Counted from the stretch's first letter, positions 1-8,807 are shown. The stretch is DNA of 46,099 nucleotides from DATMNI01 sp035570275 (GCA_035570275.1 DATMNI010000224.1:1-46099), one strand, 5' to 3'. The notes: generated by a model not told the origin, from the sequence alone. Numbers and translations: made by a program.

Positions 1-1138
1 TGATGGAGAGCGCTGCATGCAGATAGACCGAAGCCGCGGAGCGGGATCCTTCGGGCGAGTGACTGCCAAGGTCGCGCGTCCCCTCCTGCAACATGTAGCT
101 GGCTCGCTTTCGGATGACGGCGGCCATGCGGGGATCGCGGAATAGCAGCAGGCTGGTTCCGATGGGAAGATGGAATTGCTTGTGCCCGTCGATGGTCACG
201 GTGTCGGCCAGTTCGATTCCCCGAAGCAAGCCGCGGCTCCGCCGCGAGAATAGCAGCGGCGCACCCCACGCCGCATCCACATGATAGTGAATCCCACGGC
301 GGCGAGCCAGTTCGCCAAGCTTCTCCAAGGGATCGATGCTGCCGCAGTCCGTGGTCCCCGCGATAGCGACCAAAGCGAAGACTTTGCGTTTCGCCGATTC
401 CATTTCGGCAATTCGTTCCTCCGCATCGTGGACGGCGATTCGTCCGTCAACGTCGGCCGGGACTTTCGAGAGCGCGCGCGTCCCTAACCCTGCCATACCC
501 ATGGCCTTGTCAAAGGAGTAGTGCATCAATTCCGAACCAACAACCGCCGCGCCCGCATAGCCATGGGCACGAAAGGCTTCAGCGGCGCCTTCCTCCTCGA
601 TACCTGCGAAGCCCGGCATGGGTCCGAAACAGCGGTTCCGGGCCGTCCAGATGGCGGTCATGTTGGCGAGGGTTCCCCCGCCGACCATCAGTCCGAATGC
701 GGCCGACTCGTCTGCGCGGTGATGCGCATAGAATCCGGCGGGGAAACCGTAGACCAGTTTGTGCAGCTCGATGATCGCATCTTCTTCGAGACGCGAGAAT
801 GCGCGTGAGGCCTGACGCTTCGCCATATTCTGATTCAAAGGGATCAGCACTTGTGCAAGCGTCGAGATAAACTCCGGCACAGAGTTGGCCATGTGTGCGA
901 GGCACCGCGGCGAACGCATATTGATGCACTTTGGCAGCACCGAATCCAGGATCCACTCAAGGTATTCCTGCTGCGTGATTGGACTCAGCATCCTGCTGCT
1001 GAGGGGCCGTTCCAGCTCGACGTCCGGCGATGCCGTGGTAATGTTCTTTCCTGCCTGAAACGCCATCACCCTGTCCGCAGCCCACTGGTCCATCCCGCTA
1101 CGTACGTAGAACGTCGCCCTTGCCTGCTCAGCCTGCAC
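1..1138 (-). CDS. PLP-dependent group II amino-acid decarboxylase (PanP/aspartate decarboxylase-like), 3' end cut by window
   Basis: Reading the minus strand gives an open frame from about 1138 to the window edge. The visible protein carries the group II decarboxylase core: HYHVDAAWGAPLLFS at about 299-255, whose Asp would contact the pyridoxal ring nitrogen, and TIDGHKQFHLP at about 199-167, whose Lys forms the Schiff base. A further LGSHSPEGSRSAASVYLHAA stretch follows near the edge. The DAAWG and DGHKQ wording, instead of DAAYGG and DPHKW, reminds me of the PanP-type aspartate 1-decarboxylases, which feed beta-alanine to pantothenate; that assignment is tentative and glutamate or aromatic substrates are possible. 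The start is uncertain: GTG at 1138 has a purine-rich upstream GAGAGAGGCAGGG, while the first ATG is at 1093. An in-frame stop lies just upstream of 1138. The C-terminus is missing only because of the window boundary. Confidence 0.85.
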   Translation of the reverse strand, partial: MQAEQARATFYVRSGMDQWAADRVMAFQAGKNITTASPDVELERPLSSRMLSPITQQEYLEWILDSVLPKCINMRSPRCLAHMANSVPEFISTLAQVLIPLNQNMAKRQASRAFSRLEEDAIIELHKLVYGFPAGFYAHHRADESAAFGLMVGGGTLANMTAIWTARNRCFGPMPGFAGIEEEGAAEAFRAHGYAGAAVVGSELMHYSFDKAMGMAGLGTRALSKVPADVDGRIAVHDAEERIAEMESAKRKVFALVAIAGTTDCGSIDPLEKLGELARRRGIHYHVDAAWGAPLLFSRRSRGLLRGIELADTVTIDGHKQFHLPIGTSLLLFRDPRMAAVIRKRASYMLQEGTRDLGSHSPEGSRSAASVYLHAALSI

Positions 1139-1766
1139 CGTTTTCCCTGCCTCTCTCGAGTGTTAACTGCCCTCTTGAGCACTTAAGGGAGAGGAGGTGG
1201 GCGGAGTGCGCCAAAAAACTTCCGGGTTTTCGCGACGGCTAGATCGTTTACACTGTGGCTGCAGCGGGCACTCCGGATTCTCCCGGCCACCTGACGGCCG
1301 ATTTCCGCGGCGCGCGCCCGAAACGGCGGGGAACTCGTCGAGCTGTTTCAGGCCTGACGCTCTGTCGTCACAGGCGGCGATGGCAACTAATCTCCAACCT
1401 GCCAGCCAGTCGGTTCTAAAGCCGGCCAGCGTGGTGGGGATAGTGCGCCCGCACGCGATTCCAAAGACCAGGCGTGCTACGCTCCGGGCGCCGGAATTGA
1501 ATGATCGCCTCGGGGAAGCACAGCGGTCCGGCGAAGGATGCTGGGCTGGAGAGCCCGTGAATGCTTCATTTTCGCGGATTTAGAACCGCCAGGGCCGCGA
1601 CCTATCCCGTCACTGCCACCAGACTCCCGTGCCACCGGCGGCACGGGAAGTCCCAAAACCGGACACCGGAATTGCCTCGCTATCCGTTATTCCCATGAAA
1701 CGTCATATGTTAGGCTAGACGGCGGAGTGGCAGGAGCCGTGCCCTTATCCTGCCGGACTACCAAAC
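1139..1766. other. Intergenic region with one hairpin
   Basis: About 630 bases between the divergent decarboxylase and adaptor genes. Open frames here lack start signals and family resemblance, and I do not call them. The one clear structure is a perfect 8-bp inverted repeat (CCCGTGCC / GGCACGGG, 1626-1633 and 1640-1647, 6-base loop) with no T-run. Promoters for both flanking genes must lie here but I cannot place them with confidence. Confidence 0.5.
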
Positions 1767-3035
1767 ATGGATATACAACGCAAAGATGCCAGCAAGAAAA
1801 GACTCATCCGCCGGATTGTCATCGGTTTGGTGGTCGTGGCCGTCGTCGTCGGGACCACCGCTTTTCTAGGCAAGCTCAAACCGGCGGCGCCGGGAGTGGA
1901 CCTGTCGGTGGTATGGAGGGACACAGTCAAGCGTGGCCCTATGTTGCGGGAAGTCCGCGGGTTGGGGACGCTGGTTCCCACCGATACCATGCTCATTACA
2001 GCCACCACCGAGGGGCGGGTGCAGCGCATCCTCATCCGGCCGGGAACGCCGGTCCGGGCCGATTCGTTGGTGATGGTTCTCACCAGCCCGGAATTGGAGA
2101 CCTCGCTGCTGGATGCCGAGTTTGCGCTCAAGAAGGCCGAGGCCGACTACGCCAACCTGAAGGTGACGCTGGAAAAACTGAAGATCGACCTGCAGTCCAC
2201 CGTGGCCCAGGTGGACGCCGATGCCAACACCGCCAAGCTCCAGGCCGACCGCGATAAGTTTTTGGCCAAGGAAGGCCTGTTCTCCGACATCGATGCCAAG
2301 ATCTCCACCGTGAAGGCCGACCAGCTTGCCAGCCGGGTCACGCTGGAGCAGAAGCGCCTCACCATTAACGTGGATGCGGAGGACGCCCAACTGGCGGCCT
2401 CCAAGGTCCAGATTGAGCAGCTTCGCGGCCAGTATAACCTGAAGAAAAGCCAGGTGGATCAATTGAACGTAAAGGCCGGTTTCGACGGCATGCTGCAGCA
2501 GCTCCCCACGCCGGTGGAAGAGGGCCTGCGGGTGGCGGCCGGCACGGCGCTGGGTAAAGTAGCCCAACCCTCCAAGTTGAAAGCCGAGCTGAAGATCGCC
2601 GAAACACAAGTAAAAGATGTCGCAATTGGTCAACACGCGGTGGTCGACACGCGTAATGGTCTTATTGAAGGCCATGTATCGCGAATCGATCCTTCGATCC
2701 TCAACGGAACGGTGACCGTCGATGTAGCGTTGGTTGTTGGAAAAGAAGGACTTCCCAAGGATGCGCGTCCCGATTTGAGCGTCGATGGCACCATCGAGTT
2801 GGAGCGGCTCAACGACGTGGTGTTCGTGGGCCGGCCGGTATTCGGCCAGCAGGACAGCACGACGCGGCTTTTCAAGCTGGAGCCTGACGGGAAGTACGCC
2901 AACGCGGTGAAGGTGGCATTGGGCAAGAGTTCGGTGAATACCATCGAAATCAAAGACGGGTTGAAGGTTGGCGACCAGGTGATTTTGTCGGATATGTCCG
3001 CGTATGACAGTTACGATCGAATTAAGTTGAACTAG
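1767..3035 (+). CDS. HlyD/MacA-type periplasmic adaptor (membrane fusion protein)
   Basis: A 422-residue protein with the order expected of an ABC/RND efflux adaptor. A short basic cytoplasmic tail is followed by one membrane anchor (about 15-36, IVIGLVVVAVVVGTTAFLG). Next comes a lipoyl-like half (about 60-115, containing TATTEGRVQRILIRPGTPV), a long charged coiled-coil hairpin (about 115-230), and the second lipoyl half and beta-barrel (about 235-345, including KAGFDGMLQQLPTPVEEG). The membrane-proximal domain follows. It should bridge the inner-membrane permease to an outer-membrane channel; no TolC-like gene is in the window. The start ATG at 1767 directly precedes the basic tail. It leads a same-strand cluster with ABC ATPases and an ADOP permease, so a MacAB-like exporter role is likely. 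The substrate is unknown. Confidence 0.9.
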   Translation: MDIQRKDASKKRLIRRIVIGLVVVAVVVGTTAFLGKLKPAAPGVDLSVVWRDTVKRGPMLREVRGLGTLVPTDTMLITATTEGRVQRILIRPGTPVRADSLVMVLTSPELETSLLDAEFALKKAEADYANLKVTLEKLKIDLQSTVAQVDADANTAKLQADRDKFLAKEGLFSDIDAKISTVKADQLASRVTLEQKRLTINVDAEDAQLAASKVQIEQLRGQYNLKKSQVDQLNVKAGFDGMLQQLPTPVEEGLRVAAGTALGKVAQPSKLKAELKIAETQVKDVAIGQHAVVDTRNGLIEGHVSRIDPSILNGTVTVDVALVVGKEGLPKDARPDLSVDGTIELERLNDVVFVGRPVFGQQDSTTRLFKLEPDGKYANAVKVALGKSSVNTIEIKDGLKVGDQVILSDMSAYDSYDRIKLN

Positions 3036-3074
3036 GCGTTTTATAGTGGAACCAGGCGTTTTTTTAATTGAACC
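3034..3074 (+). repeat. Short tandem duplication after adaptor stop
   Basis: Two diverged copies of a roughly 21-base unit beginning AGGCGTTTT and ending GAACCA overlap and follow the adaptor stop codon. This looks like a local slippage duplication of the gene end; no terminator stem is evident. Confidence 0.6.
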
Positions 3075-3104
3075 AAGTAGGCTCGATTCTCGTATAAGGG
3101 GTAA

Positions 3105-3818
3105 ATGACCATGGATAATGGCTCCCAACCGCTCATTCGGCTGGATGCTGTAAGCAAAGTTTTTGTGACGGATGAAGTGGAGACGCACGCGCTCCAAAGC
3201 ATCCACTTCGACGTCAAGAAGGGCGAGTACCTCTCGATCTCCGGGCCGTCGGGCTGCGGGAAATCGACCCTGCTCGCGATTCTTGGCTTGTTGGATACGC
3301 CGACAGATGGCACGTACTACCTGAACGGCAAACCGGTAACCGGATTGAAACTTTCCGAACGGGCTCGCATCCGCAACCGCGAGATCGGGTTTATTTTCCA
3401 GGCGTTCAACCTGATCGGCGACCTCACGGTCTACGAGAATGTGGAACTGCCGCTAACCTATCGGGGCATGCCTTCGGCGGAGCGGAAGAAGCGGGTGCAG
3501 GAGGCGCTGGAGCGCGTCGGCATGTCGCACCGGATGAAGCACTACCCGTCGCAACTCTCCGGCGGTCAGCAGCAGCGCGTGGCGGTAGCTCGCGCCTTGA
3601 GCGGCGATCCCCTGATCCTGCTCGCCGACGAACCGACCGGCAACCTGGATTCGGCCAACGGTGAGGCCGTCATGAGCTTGCTGCGCGAATTGCACCAGGC
3701 CGGGTCCACCATTTGCATGGTGACGCACGATCCCCGCTATGCCGAATTCGCCGACCGCACTGTCCGGCTTTTCGACGGCCGGATTGTGGAAGAGAGTGTG
3801 GAGTCGCAGAAGGCTTAG
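3105..3818 (+). CDS. ABC transporter ATP-binding protein, LolD/MacB type
   Basis: A 237-residue ATPase with all nucleotide-binding motifs: Walker A GPSGCGKST (about 47-55), Q-loop in IGFIFQAFNLIGDLTVYENV, signature LSGGQQQRVAVARAL, Walker B LILLADEPTGNLD, and H-loop VTHDP. The QxFNLI/NLT wording is typical of the LolD/FtsE/MacB-domain group that powers extracytoplasmic FtsX-like permeases. ATG at 3105 is preceded by AAGGGG; a second in-frame ATG lies two codons later. It sits about 70 bases behind the adaptor and upstream of the ADOP permease on the same strand, so it probably energises that permease, in competition or partnership with the second ATPase at 7382. Confidence 0.93.
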   Translation: MTMDNGSQPLIRLDAVSKVFVTDEVETHALQSIHFDVKKGEYLSISGPSGCGKSTLLAILGLLDTPTDGTYYLNGKPVTGLKLSERARIRNREIGFIFQAFNLIGDLTVYENVELPLTYRGMPSAERKKRVQEALERVGMSHRMKHYPSQLSGGQQQRVAVARALSGDPLILLADEPTGNLDSANGEAVMSLLRELHQAGSTICMVTHDPRYAEFADRTVRLFDGRIVEESVESQKA

Positions 3819-3845
3819 AATGCCGCTCGCGGAGAAATTCTAAGC

Positions 3846-3945
3846 AAAGAATTGTCTCTCGCAAAGCCGTGAAGAACGCCAGGAGAACAAGAGATTCTTC
3901 TTTGCGGACTTTACGTCGTGGGCTAGACAGTCCTGGCGAGACAAC
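3846..3945. repeat. Possible decayed inverted-repeat element
   Basis: Between the ATPase and the next gene lie TGTCTCTCGCAAAGCCG near 3852 and an imperfect inverted partner ending in GGGCTAGACA near 3930, with TTCTTTGCGG in between. The outer TGTCT/AGACA and inner AAAG/CTTT blocks match; the rest is degenerate. The left arm resembles the TCTCTCGCCAAGACGCC terminal repeat of the GxxExxY cassette at 43972-44431. This is a weak call. Confidence 0.3.
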
Positions 3946-3993
3946 TTGTTTATCCGAACTGGCGTAATCCAAGCAATCCTGGAGGGGAGCGCG

Positions 3994-4791
3994 ATGGCTG
4001 TTGGCCAAAGGGGAACCTGTGCAATTTTGCTGGCGCTGGCCGCCGGCAATGGTCTGAATGCTTCGATTCTCGGAACTCCGCAGGCGGAATTCCGCCATAC
4101 CTATGCGCTTGCCCCCAACGGGCGAGTCGTCATCCAGAATCTATACGGCGACGTGAGTATCACGGGGTGGGACCGCGATGAGGTGCGGGTGGAAGCCATC
4201 AAACGGTCGGTCGACCCCAGGCACCTGGATGATGCCAGAATCATCGTCGATTCCTCGTCGGGATCGCTTTCGATCCACACGCAGTACGCCGGATCGGATG
4301 CCGAACGCCCGGCCCGCGTAGAGTACCGAATCACGGTTCCGCGCGGAGCCAACCTGGAGGACATCAAGCTGATCAATGGCGGCCTTTCGATCAGCGGCGT
4401 AACCGGCCCTGTGAAAGCCTCCTCGGTCAACGGCAGCATCAAGGCTGAGAATCTCCAGGGTCAGGCGGAACTCTCTACCGTAAATGGACAGCTCGATGCC
4501 GCCTTTGACCGCATCAGCAGGCAGAACTCGATTTCGCTGAGTTCGGTCAACGGGCCCATCAAACTGTCCATTCCTTCGGGCTCGGGTGCCAGCGTCACAG
4601 CCCGCAATCTGAGCGGCGGGATCGATTCGGAGTTTGGGCGAGTGGTCCGTTCCACCGGGGTGCATCACCTCCAGACGGTGGTTCATGGCGGCGGCGCGCC
4701 TATTCACGTGCACAACGTAAATGGCGGTATTTCGATTCACACCGCTTTTCACGCGACCTGCGGACGGCGGTCTCTCCATCCGGTAAGTTAG
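3994..4791 (+). CDS. Secreted DUF4097-like beta-repeat protein
   Basis: A 265-residue protein starting at ATG 3994, behind a good ribosome site (GGAGGGG, 3979-3986). Residues 1-23 form a signal peptide (GTCAILLALAAGNGLNA). The rest is a run of short beta-strand repeats with the recurring pattern G-x-(V/I)-x-(V/A)-x-(T/S/N)-V-N-G: SSVNGSIKAENL, STVNGQLDAAF, SSVNGPIKLSI, HNVNGGISIHT. This is typical of the DUF4097 'adhesin-like' family often found beside acidobacterial transporters. No catalytic residues are visible. Location is probably periplasmic or surface. The last dozen residues (after SIHTA) read as out-of-character sequence, so a small 3' frameshift is possible. Confidence 0.75.
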   Translation: MAVGQRGTCAILLALAAGNGLNASILGTPQAEFRHTYALAPNGRVVIQNLYGDVSITGWDRDEVRVEAIKRSVDPRHLDDARIIVDSSSGSLSIHTQYAGSDAERPARVEYRITVPRGANLEDIKLINGGLSISGVTGPVKASSVNGSIKAENLQGQAELSTVNGQLDAAFDRISRQNSISLSSVNGPIKLSIPSGSGASVTARNLSGGIDSEFGRVVRSTGVHHLQTVVHGGGAPIHVHNVNGGISIHTAFHATCGRRSLHPVS

Positions 4792-4860
4792 GAGGGGTCA
4801 CAGAGCCACGACTTGTCGCTCGACCACCAGAGCCGCGACCGTTAGGGAGTGGTTCAGTGC

Positions 4861-4890
4861 CGGTAAGTCCCGGTAAGTCCCGGTAAGTCC
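4861..4890. repeat. Three perfect 10-bp tandem repeats
   Basis: CGGTAAGTCC is repeated three times head to tail, 45 bases upstream of the ADOP permease start. A related CCGGTAAGT occurs at the end of the preceding gene (about 4779). It could be an operator array or plain slippage; the sequence alone does not decide. Confidence 0.85.
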
Positions 4891-4934
4891 CCGATGCTTC
4901 CAGACGGCCTTGCTATCTGCTAACCTGACAGGCC

Positions 4935-7358
4935 ATGCACCTGATCGCGCGGGATCTGCGGTACGGGGCACGCCTGTTATGGAAGGCCCCGGGGTTCAGT
5001 GTTCTCGCCATGGTTGCGCTGGCACTCGGTATGGGCGCTACTACCGCGATTTTCAGCGTAGTGTATGCCGTGCTTTTGAAACCGCTGCCCTTCCGGGAGC
5101 CGGAGCGCCTGCTGGTGATTTGGGAAAAGAACCCCGCGCAAAACCGGTACAAACTGTTCGTCGCGCCCGTCAATTTCCTGGAGTGGCGCAGAGAGAGCCG
5201 CGAAATGGAGGGCATGGCCGCGTTTCAGGATGTCCGCATCACCTTGACGGGCGGGCCCAACGGCCACTTCGATCCGGAGGAGTTGAGGGCCCAGCGCGTC
5301 ACCGCCGATCTGTTTCCGTTATTGGGCGTCCAGCCTGTCGCCGGCCGGGCTTTCCGGACGGAGGAAGACCAGCCGGGACATACCAACTTCGTGCTGTTGA
5401 GCCATTCCCTCTGGCAGCGGCGCTTTGGCGGCGACCCAGCGATCCCGGGCACGGCCATCCGGCTGCGCGACCAGACCTATACCGTCGTGGGGGTGCTGCC
5501 GCCCGCATTTTCCCTGATGACTCGCGATGTGGACCTTTGGATCCCACTGGGCCTGAGCGCCAACGACCCGCGCTCCTCTAATAACCGCTTCCTGACCGGG
5601 ATCGGACGGCTCCGGGCAGGGACTTCGGAGGATCGCGCGCGCGCCGAAATGGAGACTCTCGGAAGCCGTTTGGAGCAGGCTTATCCGGCATTGAACAAAG
5701 GCTGGAGGCCGTCCCTGTTCGGATTGGAAAGCGAACTGACCGGCCACGTCCGGCAGGCGCTCTGGGTGTTGCTGGGCGCGGTTGGTTTTCTGCTGGTGAT
5801 GGCTTGCGTCAATGTCGCAAACCTCTTGCTGGCGCGGGGCGCCACCCGGCGAAAGGAGATCGCCGTGCGAACGGCTCTGGGCGCGGGTCGCAGCCGGATT
5901 GTCGCCCAGTTGCTTTCCGAGAGCATGATTCTGGCGTTGGGCAGCGGCCTCCTGGGTATGCTGCTGGCGGGCGCCGGCGTGGGCCTGATGGCGCGTCTGG
6001 GGCAAGCCAGCATCCCGCGGTTAGCCGAGGCCCGGCTGGATGCCAACCTGTTTCTGTTTGCCGTGTCGATTTCGCTCGCCACCGGCATCTTGTTCGGTAT
6101 CGCGCCGGCGTGGCAGACTTCCGGCGCCAACCTCAATGAAGCGCTTACCGAAGGGGGCCGCGGCGGCACCACCGGGCGATCGGGTAGACTCCTGCGCGAT
6201 TCGCTGGTGGTGTTGGAAGTCGCCCTCGCGGTCCTGCTGCTGATTGGCGCGGGCCTGCTGGTTCGCAGTTTCGCCAGGCTGCGTTCCGTGGATCCGGGCT
6301 TCCAACCCTCCGGGCTCTTGACCGCGCGGATACCTATGGCGGGTGGCCGGAATGCAACTCCCGAGCGCCGGGCAGCCTTCTTTCAGCAGGTGCTGGATCG
6401 CCTGGCGGCATTGCCGGGAGTGCAGTCAGCCGGCGGCGTGAATGGATTGCCGCTGACCGGGCTCGGCGTGGGCTCGTTTTTCGCTCTCGACGGCCGTCCG
6501 GCCCCAATGCCCGAGCAGCGGCCCATGAGCCTTCTGCGCTCGGTCACGCCGGGCTACTTCCGAACCACGGGAATCCCGTTGGTTGCCGGGCGGCTCTTCA
6601 CGGAGGCGGACGCCAAATCGGCTGCGCCGGTGATCCTGGTGAACCAGACGCTGGTCCGGCGCTTCTGGTCCCAAGGCAATCCGCTGGGAGGCCGCCTGGT
6701 GGTGGATACGGATTCCCGTACCGCCGAAATCGTCGGCGTGGTGGGAGACGTAAAGCCGGAGCGCATCGAAAGCGAAGACTGGCCCACGATTTATGACCCC
6801 TACGCGCAGGCGCCGGTCACCACCATGAACCTGATTGTGCGCACTGCGCGCCCGCCGCTTTCCCTGGCCTCGGCCGTCGAACGCGAAGTGCATCGGTTGG
6901 ACCCCGACCAGGCTGTGGCCAATATACGGACCATGGATACCGTGGTAGATGACGCCTTCGCCGGCGCGCGCTTCAATACCGTGCTGCTGGGTGTCTTCGC
7001 CGCCATCGCCTTCACGCTGGCTGCCGTGGGGATTTACGGAGTCATCTCTTACGACGTGACTCGGCGCACGCACGAATTGGGCATCCGGCTGGCGTTGGGA
7101 GCGCAACCGGGCGATGTGCTAAGACTGGTGGTTGGACACGGCGCGCGCCTCGCGGCCACTGGGATTGGGGCCGGCCTGGCCGCCGCGTATGGGCTGACGC
7201 GGTTGATGTCCACCATGCTTTTCGGCGTGAATGCGACGGACTTTTATACGTTCGCGGCCATTCCGGTTTTGTTGGGCGCGGTGGCGCTTCTGGCGAGCTA
7301 CCTGCCATCGCGGCGGGCGATGGCACTGGACCCCGTAACGGCACTGAGGCATGAATAG
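4935..7358 (+). CDS. ADOP-family ABC permease (MacB/FtsX-type, duplicated)
   Basis: An 807-residue permease. It opens with the ADOP signature RDLRYGARLLWKAPGFS, then a first membrane helix (about 20-42), a periplasmic MacB core domain (about 50-240), and three helices with the FtsX-type loop VNVANLLLARGATRRKEIAV (about 285-305). A second set follows: a helix near 430, a second periplasmic domain (about 460-660), and a helix bundle containing GIYGVISYDVTRRTHELGI and RLALGAQPGDVLRLV. Two MacB_PCD plus two FtsX units in one chain is the acidobacterial duplicated permease architecture. It has no nucleotide-binding domain and should use the ATPases at 3105 and/or 7382. ATG at 4935 matches the usual N-terminus of the family. 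The substrate (lipid, peptide or antimicrobial) cannot be inferred. Confidence 0.93.
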   Translation: MHLIARDLRYGARLLWKAPGFSVLAMVALALGMGATTAIFSVVYAVLLKPLPFREPERLLVIWEKNPAQNRYKLFVAPVNFLEWRRESREMEGMAAFQDVRITLTGGPNGHFDPEELRAQRVTADLFPLLGVQPVAGRAFRTEEDQPGHTNFVLLSHSLWQRRFGGDPAIPGTAIRLRDQTYTVVGVLPPAFSLMTRDVDLWIPLGLSANDPRSSNNRFLTGIGRLRAGTSEDRARAEMETLGSRLEQAYPALNKGWRPSLFGLESELTGHVRQALWVLLGAVGFLLVMACVNVANLLLARGATRRKEIAVRTALGAGRSRIVAQLLSESMILALGSGLLGMLLAGAGVGLMARLGQASIPRLAEARLDANLFLFAVSISLATGILFGIAPAWQTSGANLNEALTEGGRGGTTGRSGRLLRDSLVVLEVALAVLLLIGAGLLVRSFARLRSVDPGFQPSGLLTARIPMAGGRNATPERRAAFFQQVLDRLAALPGVQSAGGVNGLPLTGLGVGSFFALDGRPAPMPEQRPMSLLRSVTPGYFRTTGIPLVAGRLFTEADAKSAAPVILVNQTLVRRFWSQGNPLGGRLVVDTDSRTAEIVGVVGDVKPERIESEDWPTIYDPYAQAPVTTMNLIVRTARPPLSLASAVEREVHRLDPDQAVANIRTMDTVVDDAFAGARFNTVLLGVFAAIAFTLAAVGIYGVISYDVTRRTHELGIRLALGAQPGDVLRLVVGHGARLAATGIGAGLAAAYGLTRLMSTMLFGVNATDFYTFAAIPVLLGAVALLASYLPSRRAMALDPVTALRHE

Positions 7359-7381
7359 GTGAAATCCGACTAGGACAGATC

Positions 7382-8080
7382 ATGATCACACTGCGCAATC
7401 TTGAGAAGTTTTATGAAGGCGGTTACGGCCGGAGCTATGTGCTTCGCCGCGTCAACGCCGAGATCAAAGAGGGTGAATTCGTCACCATCATGGGGCCTTC
7501 GGGCGCTGGAAAATCCACGCTCCTGAGCATTCTCGGGATGCTGGACGGCGCCTGGACCGGCGAGTTCGAATTCGCCGGCCACCTGGTTCACCGCATGAAA
7601 CCGAAGGACCGCGTGGAACTCAACAAGAAGTACATCGGGTTCGTGTTCCAGAGCTACCACCTGATCGATAACCTGACGGTTTACGAGAACCTGGATATCC
7701 CGCTCTCCTACCGCAACGTGAAGGGTTCGGAGCGCGCCGCCATGGTGTGCGACATCCTGGACCGCTTCCACATCGTGGGCAAGCGCGACCTGTACCCCAG
7801 CCAGCTTTCCGGCGGCCAGCAGCAACTGGTGGCCGTCGCCCGCGCCGTGATCGCCAACCCCAAACTAATCCTGGCCGACGAGCCGACCGGCAATCTGCAT
7901 TCGGGGCAGGGCAAGGAAATCATGGAGCTTTTCAAGAAGCTCAATGGGGAGGGCACAACCATCGTGCAGGTGACCCACTCCGAGGCCAACGCCGCCTGCG
8001 GCCACCGCATCATTCAACTGGCCGATGGCTGGGTGGTGAGCGGCGGAAGCGACAAGCCCGGCCAGAGCATTCCGGCGTAA
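7382..8080 (+). CDS. ABC transporter ATP-binding protein, LolD/MacB type (second)
   Basis: A 232-residue ATPase 23 bases after the permease, clearly in the same transcript. Motifs: Walker A GPSGAGKST (about 38-46), Q-loop VFQSYHLIDNLTVYENLDIP, signature LSGGQQQLVAVARAV, Walker B LILADEPTGNL, and H-loop VTHSE. The D-loop reads HSGQG where most relatives have DSxxG, so the usual D-loop Asp is a His. It is clearly diverged from the ATPase at 3105, so it is not a recent duplicate. It is the likely motor of the ADOP permease. Confidence 0.93.
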   Translation: MITLRNLEKFYEGGYGRSYVLRRVNAEIKEGEFVTIMGPSGAGKSTLLSILGMLDGAWTGEFEFAGHLVHRMKPKDRVELNKKYIGFVFQSYHLIDNLTVYENLDIPLSYRNVKGSERAAMVCDILDRFHIVGKRDLYPSQLSGGQQQLVAVARAVIANPKLILADEPTGNLHSGQGKEIMELFKKLNGEGTTIVQVTHSEANAACGHRIIQLADGWVVSGGSDKPGQSIPA

Positions 8081-8086
8081 TGGAGT

Positions 8087-8114
8087 AAGTTATCAGTTAT
8101 CAGTTTTCAGTTAA
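8087..8114. repeat. Heptanucleotide repeat between convergent genes
   Basis: Four phased 7-mers: AAGTTAT, CAGTTAT, CAGTTTT, CAGTTAA. The block fills the gap between the ATPase stop and the PIN-gene stop and overlaps the latter. It is one of several heptamer blocks in the window, with a different consensus from the GTCAGAA type. Confidence 0.8.
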
Positions 8115-8512
8115 ACCGACGCCTTCGGGCGGCGCGCCGGGCGGTACAGGGTAAGGCCGGGGATGTCTTCGAAGTCGGCGGCATTCAATGTCCACAAGCC
8201 GGCGCCGCGGGCCATGGCGCACGCGGCAATCGCCAGGTCAATCTCGCGGCCACGCGGCCGCGAGACGGAACGGTAAATCCTGGAACTGAGAATCGCTTCT
8301 TCCGCCCCGAAGACGACAGCCGCTTTGACGGGAAAAAGCGCTTCCTGTGCGGCAAGTTCTTCGGGTAGACGCGGGCCTCGCAGCCATTCATAGAAGACTA
8401 AAGCGGGGACCAGAATTCGCTCCCCAATTTCGATCAAGTGTCGCAGCTCGGGCGACGAGCGCTTGCTCCCGGTCAGGCTGTCGATCAGGACCGAGGTGTC
8501 CAGGGCAATCAC
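8111..8512 (-). CDS. PIN-domain ribonuclease toxin (VapC-like)
   Basis: About 133 residues from GTG 8512. The frame extends upstream to 8596, with an ATG at 8560, but the PIN fold begins at IALDTSVLIDSL, so the short start is preferred. Four acidic PIN residues are visible: Asp5 (ALDTS), Glu42 (VFYEWLRG), Asp92 (EIDLAIAACA) and Asp113 (NAADF), which would bind Mg2+ for RNA cleavage. The length is standard for VapC. It lies 4 bases after the stop of the antitoxin gene, giving the usual antitoxin-first operon. The target RNA is unknown. Confidence 0.88.
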   Translation of the reverse strand: MIALDTSVLIDSLTGSKRSSPELRHLIEIGERILVPALVFYEWLRGPRLPEELAAQEALFPVKAAVVFGAEEAILSSRIYRSVSRPRGREIDLAIAACAMARGAGLWTLNAADFEDIPGLTLYRPARRPKASV

Positions 8513-8516
8513 TTTC

Positions 8517-8807
8517 TTAAGCCAGGGAGGGGGACCTGCGGCCACCGGCTCGCCGCGCATCGCGGATCGCCTTGAGCTCTCGTTGCACGGCGCCATTTGG
8601 GCGCGAAGGGATCAGCGGAACCAGTGCGTCGAATGCCCGCAATTTCTCCCGCCGTTCGCGCTCGCCGAGTAGGCCAATGCGGTCGTTATACTCGGAGATT
8701 GCCTCCCGCACAACTTGACTCTTGGGCATGGACAGGCGCCGGGCGGCCTCTTCGAGCTTGTGTATCGCTGTCCGGTCTAGCGTAAACGTCACCTTAACGG
8801 CTACCAT
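8517..8807 (-). CDS. Ribbon-helix-helix antitoxin (VapB-like)
   Basis: A 96-residue protein starting at ATG 8807. The N-terminal part VKVTFTLDRTAIHKLEEAAR, followed by RLSMPKSQVVREAISEYNDR, is a classic ribbon-helix-helix DNA-binding unit (beta-strand, helix, SKSxVVREA helix). The Arg/Lys-rich C-terminal half would wrap the PIN toxin. It should bind its own promoter as a toxin-antitoxin complex. The start lies in a TATGG repeat that creates several ATG codons in different frames; ATG 8813 is in frame (adding Met-Gly) and those further upstream are not. No clear Shine-Dalgarno sequence is present apart from the GG-rich repeat itself. Confidence 0.85.
   Translation of the reverse strand: MVAVKVTFTLDRTAIHKLEEAARRLSMPKSQVVREAISEYNDRIGLLGERERREKLRAFDALVPLIPSRPNGAVQRELKAIRDARRAGGRRSPSLA

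Noticed and set aside
1538..2257. 239-codon plus-strand open frame
   Set aside because: Overlaps the adaptor start in another frame; Arg/Gly/His-rich translation without family signal.
1866..3206. 446-codon minus-strand open frame
   Set aside because: Antisense shadow of the adaptor gene in GC-rich DNA; composition is His/Gly/Leu-rich and no domain is recognisable, while the plus strand has clear motifs.
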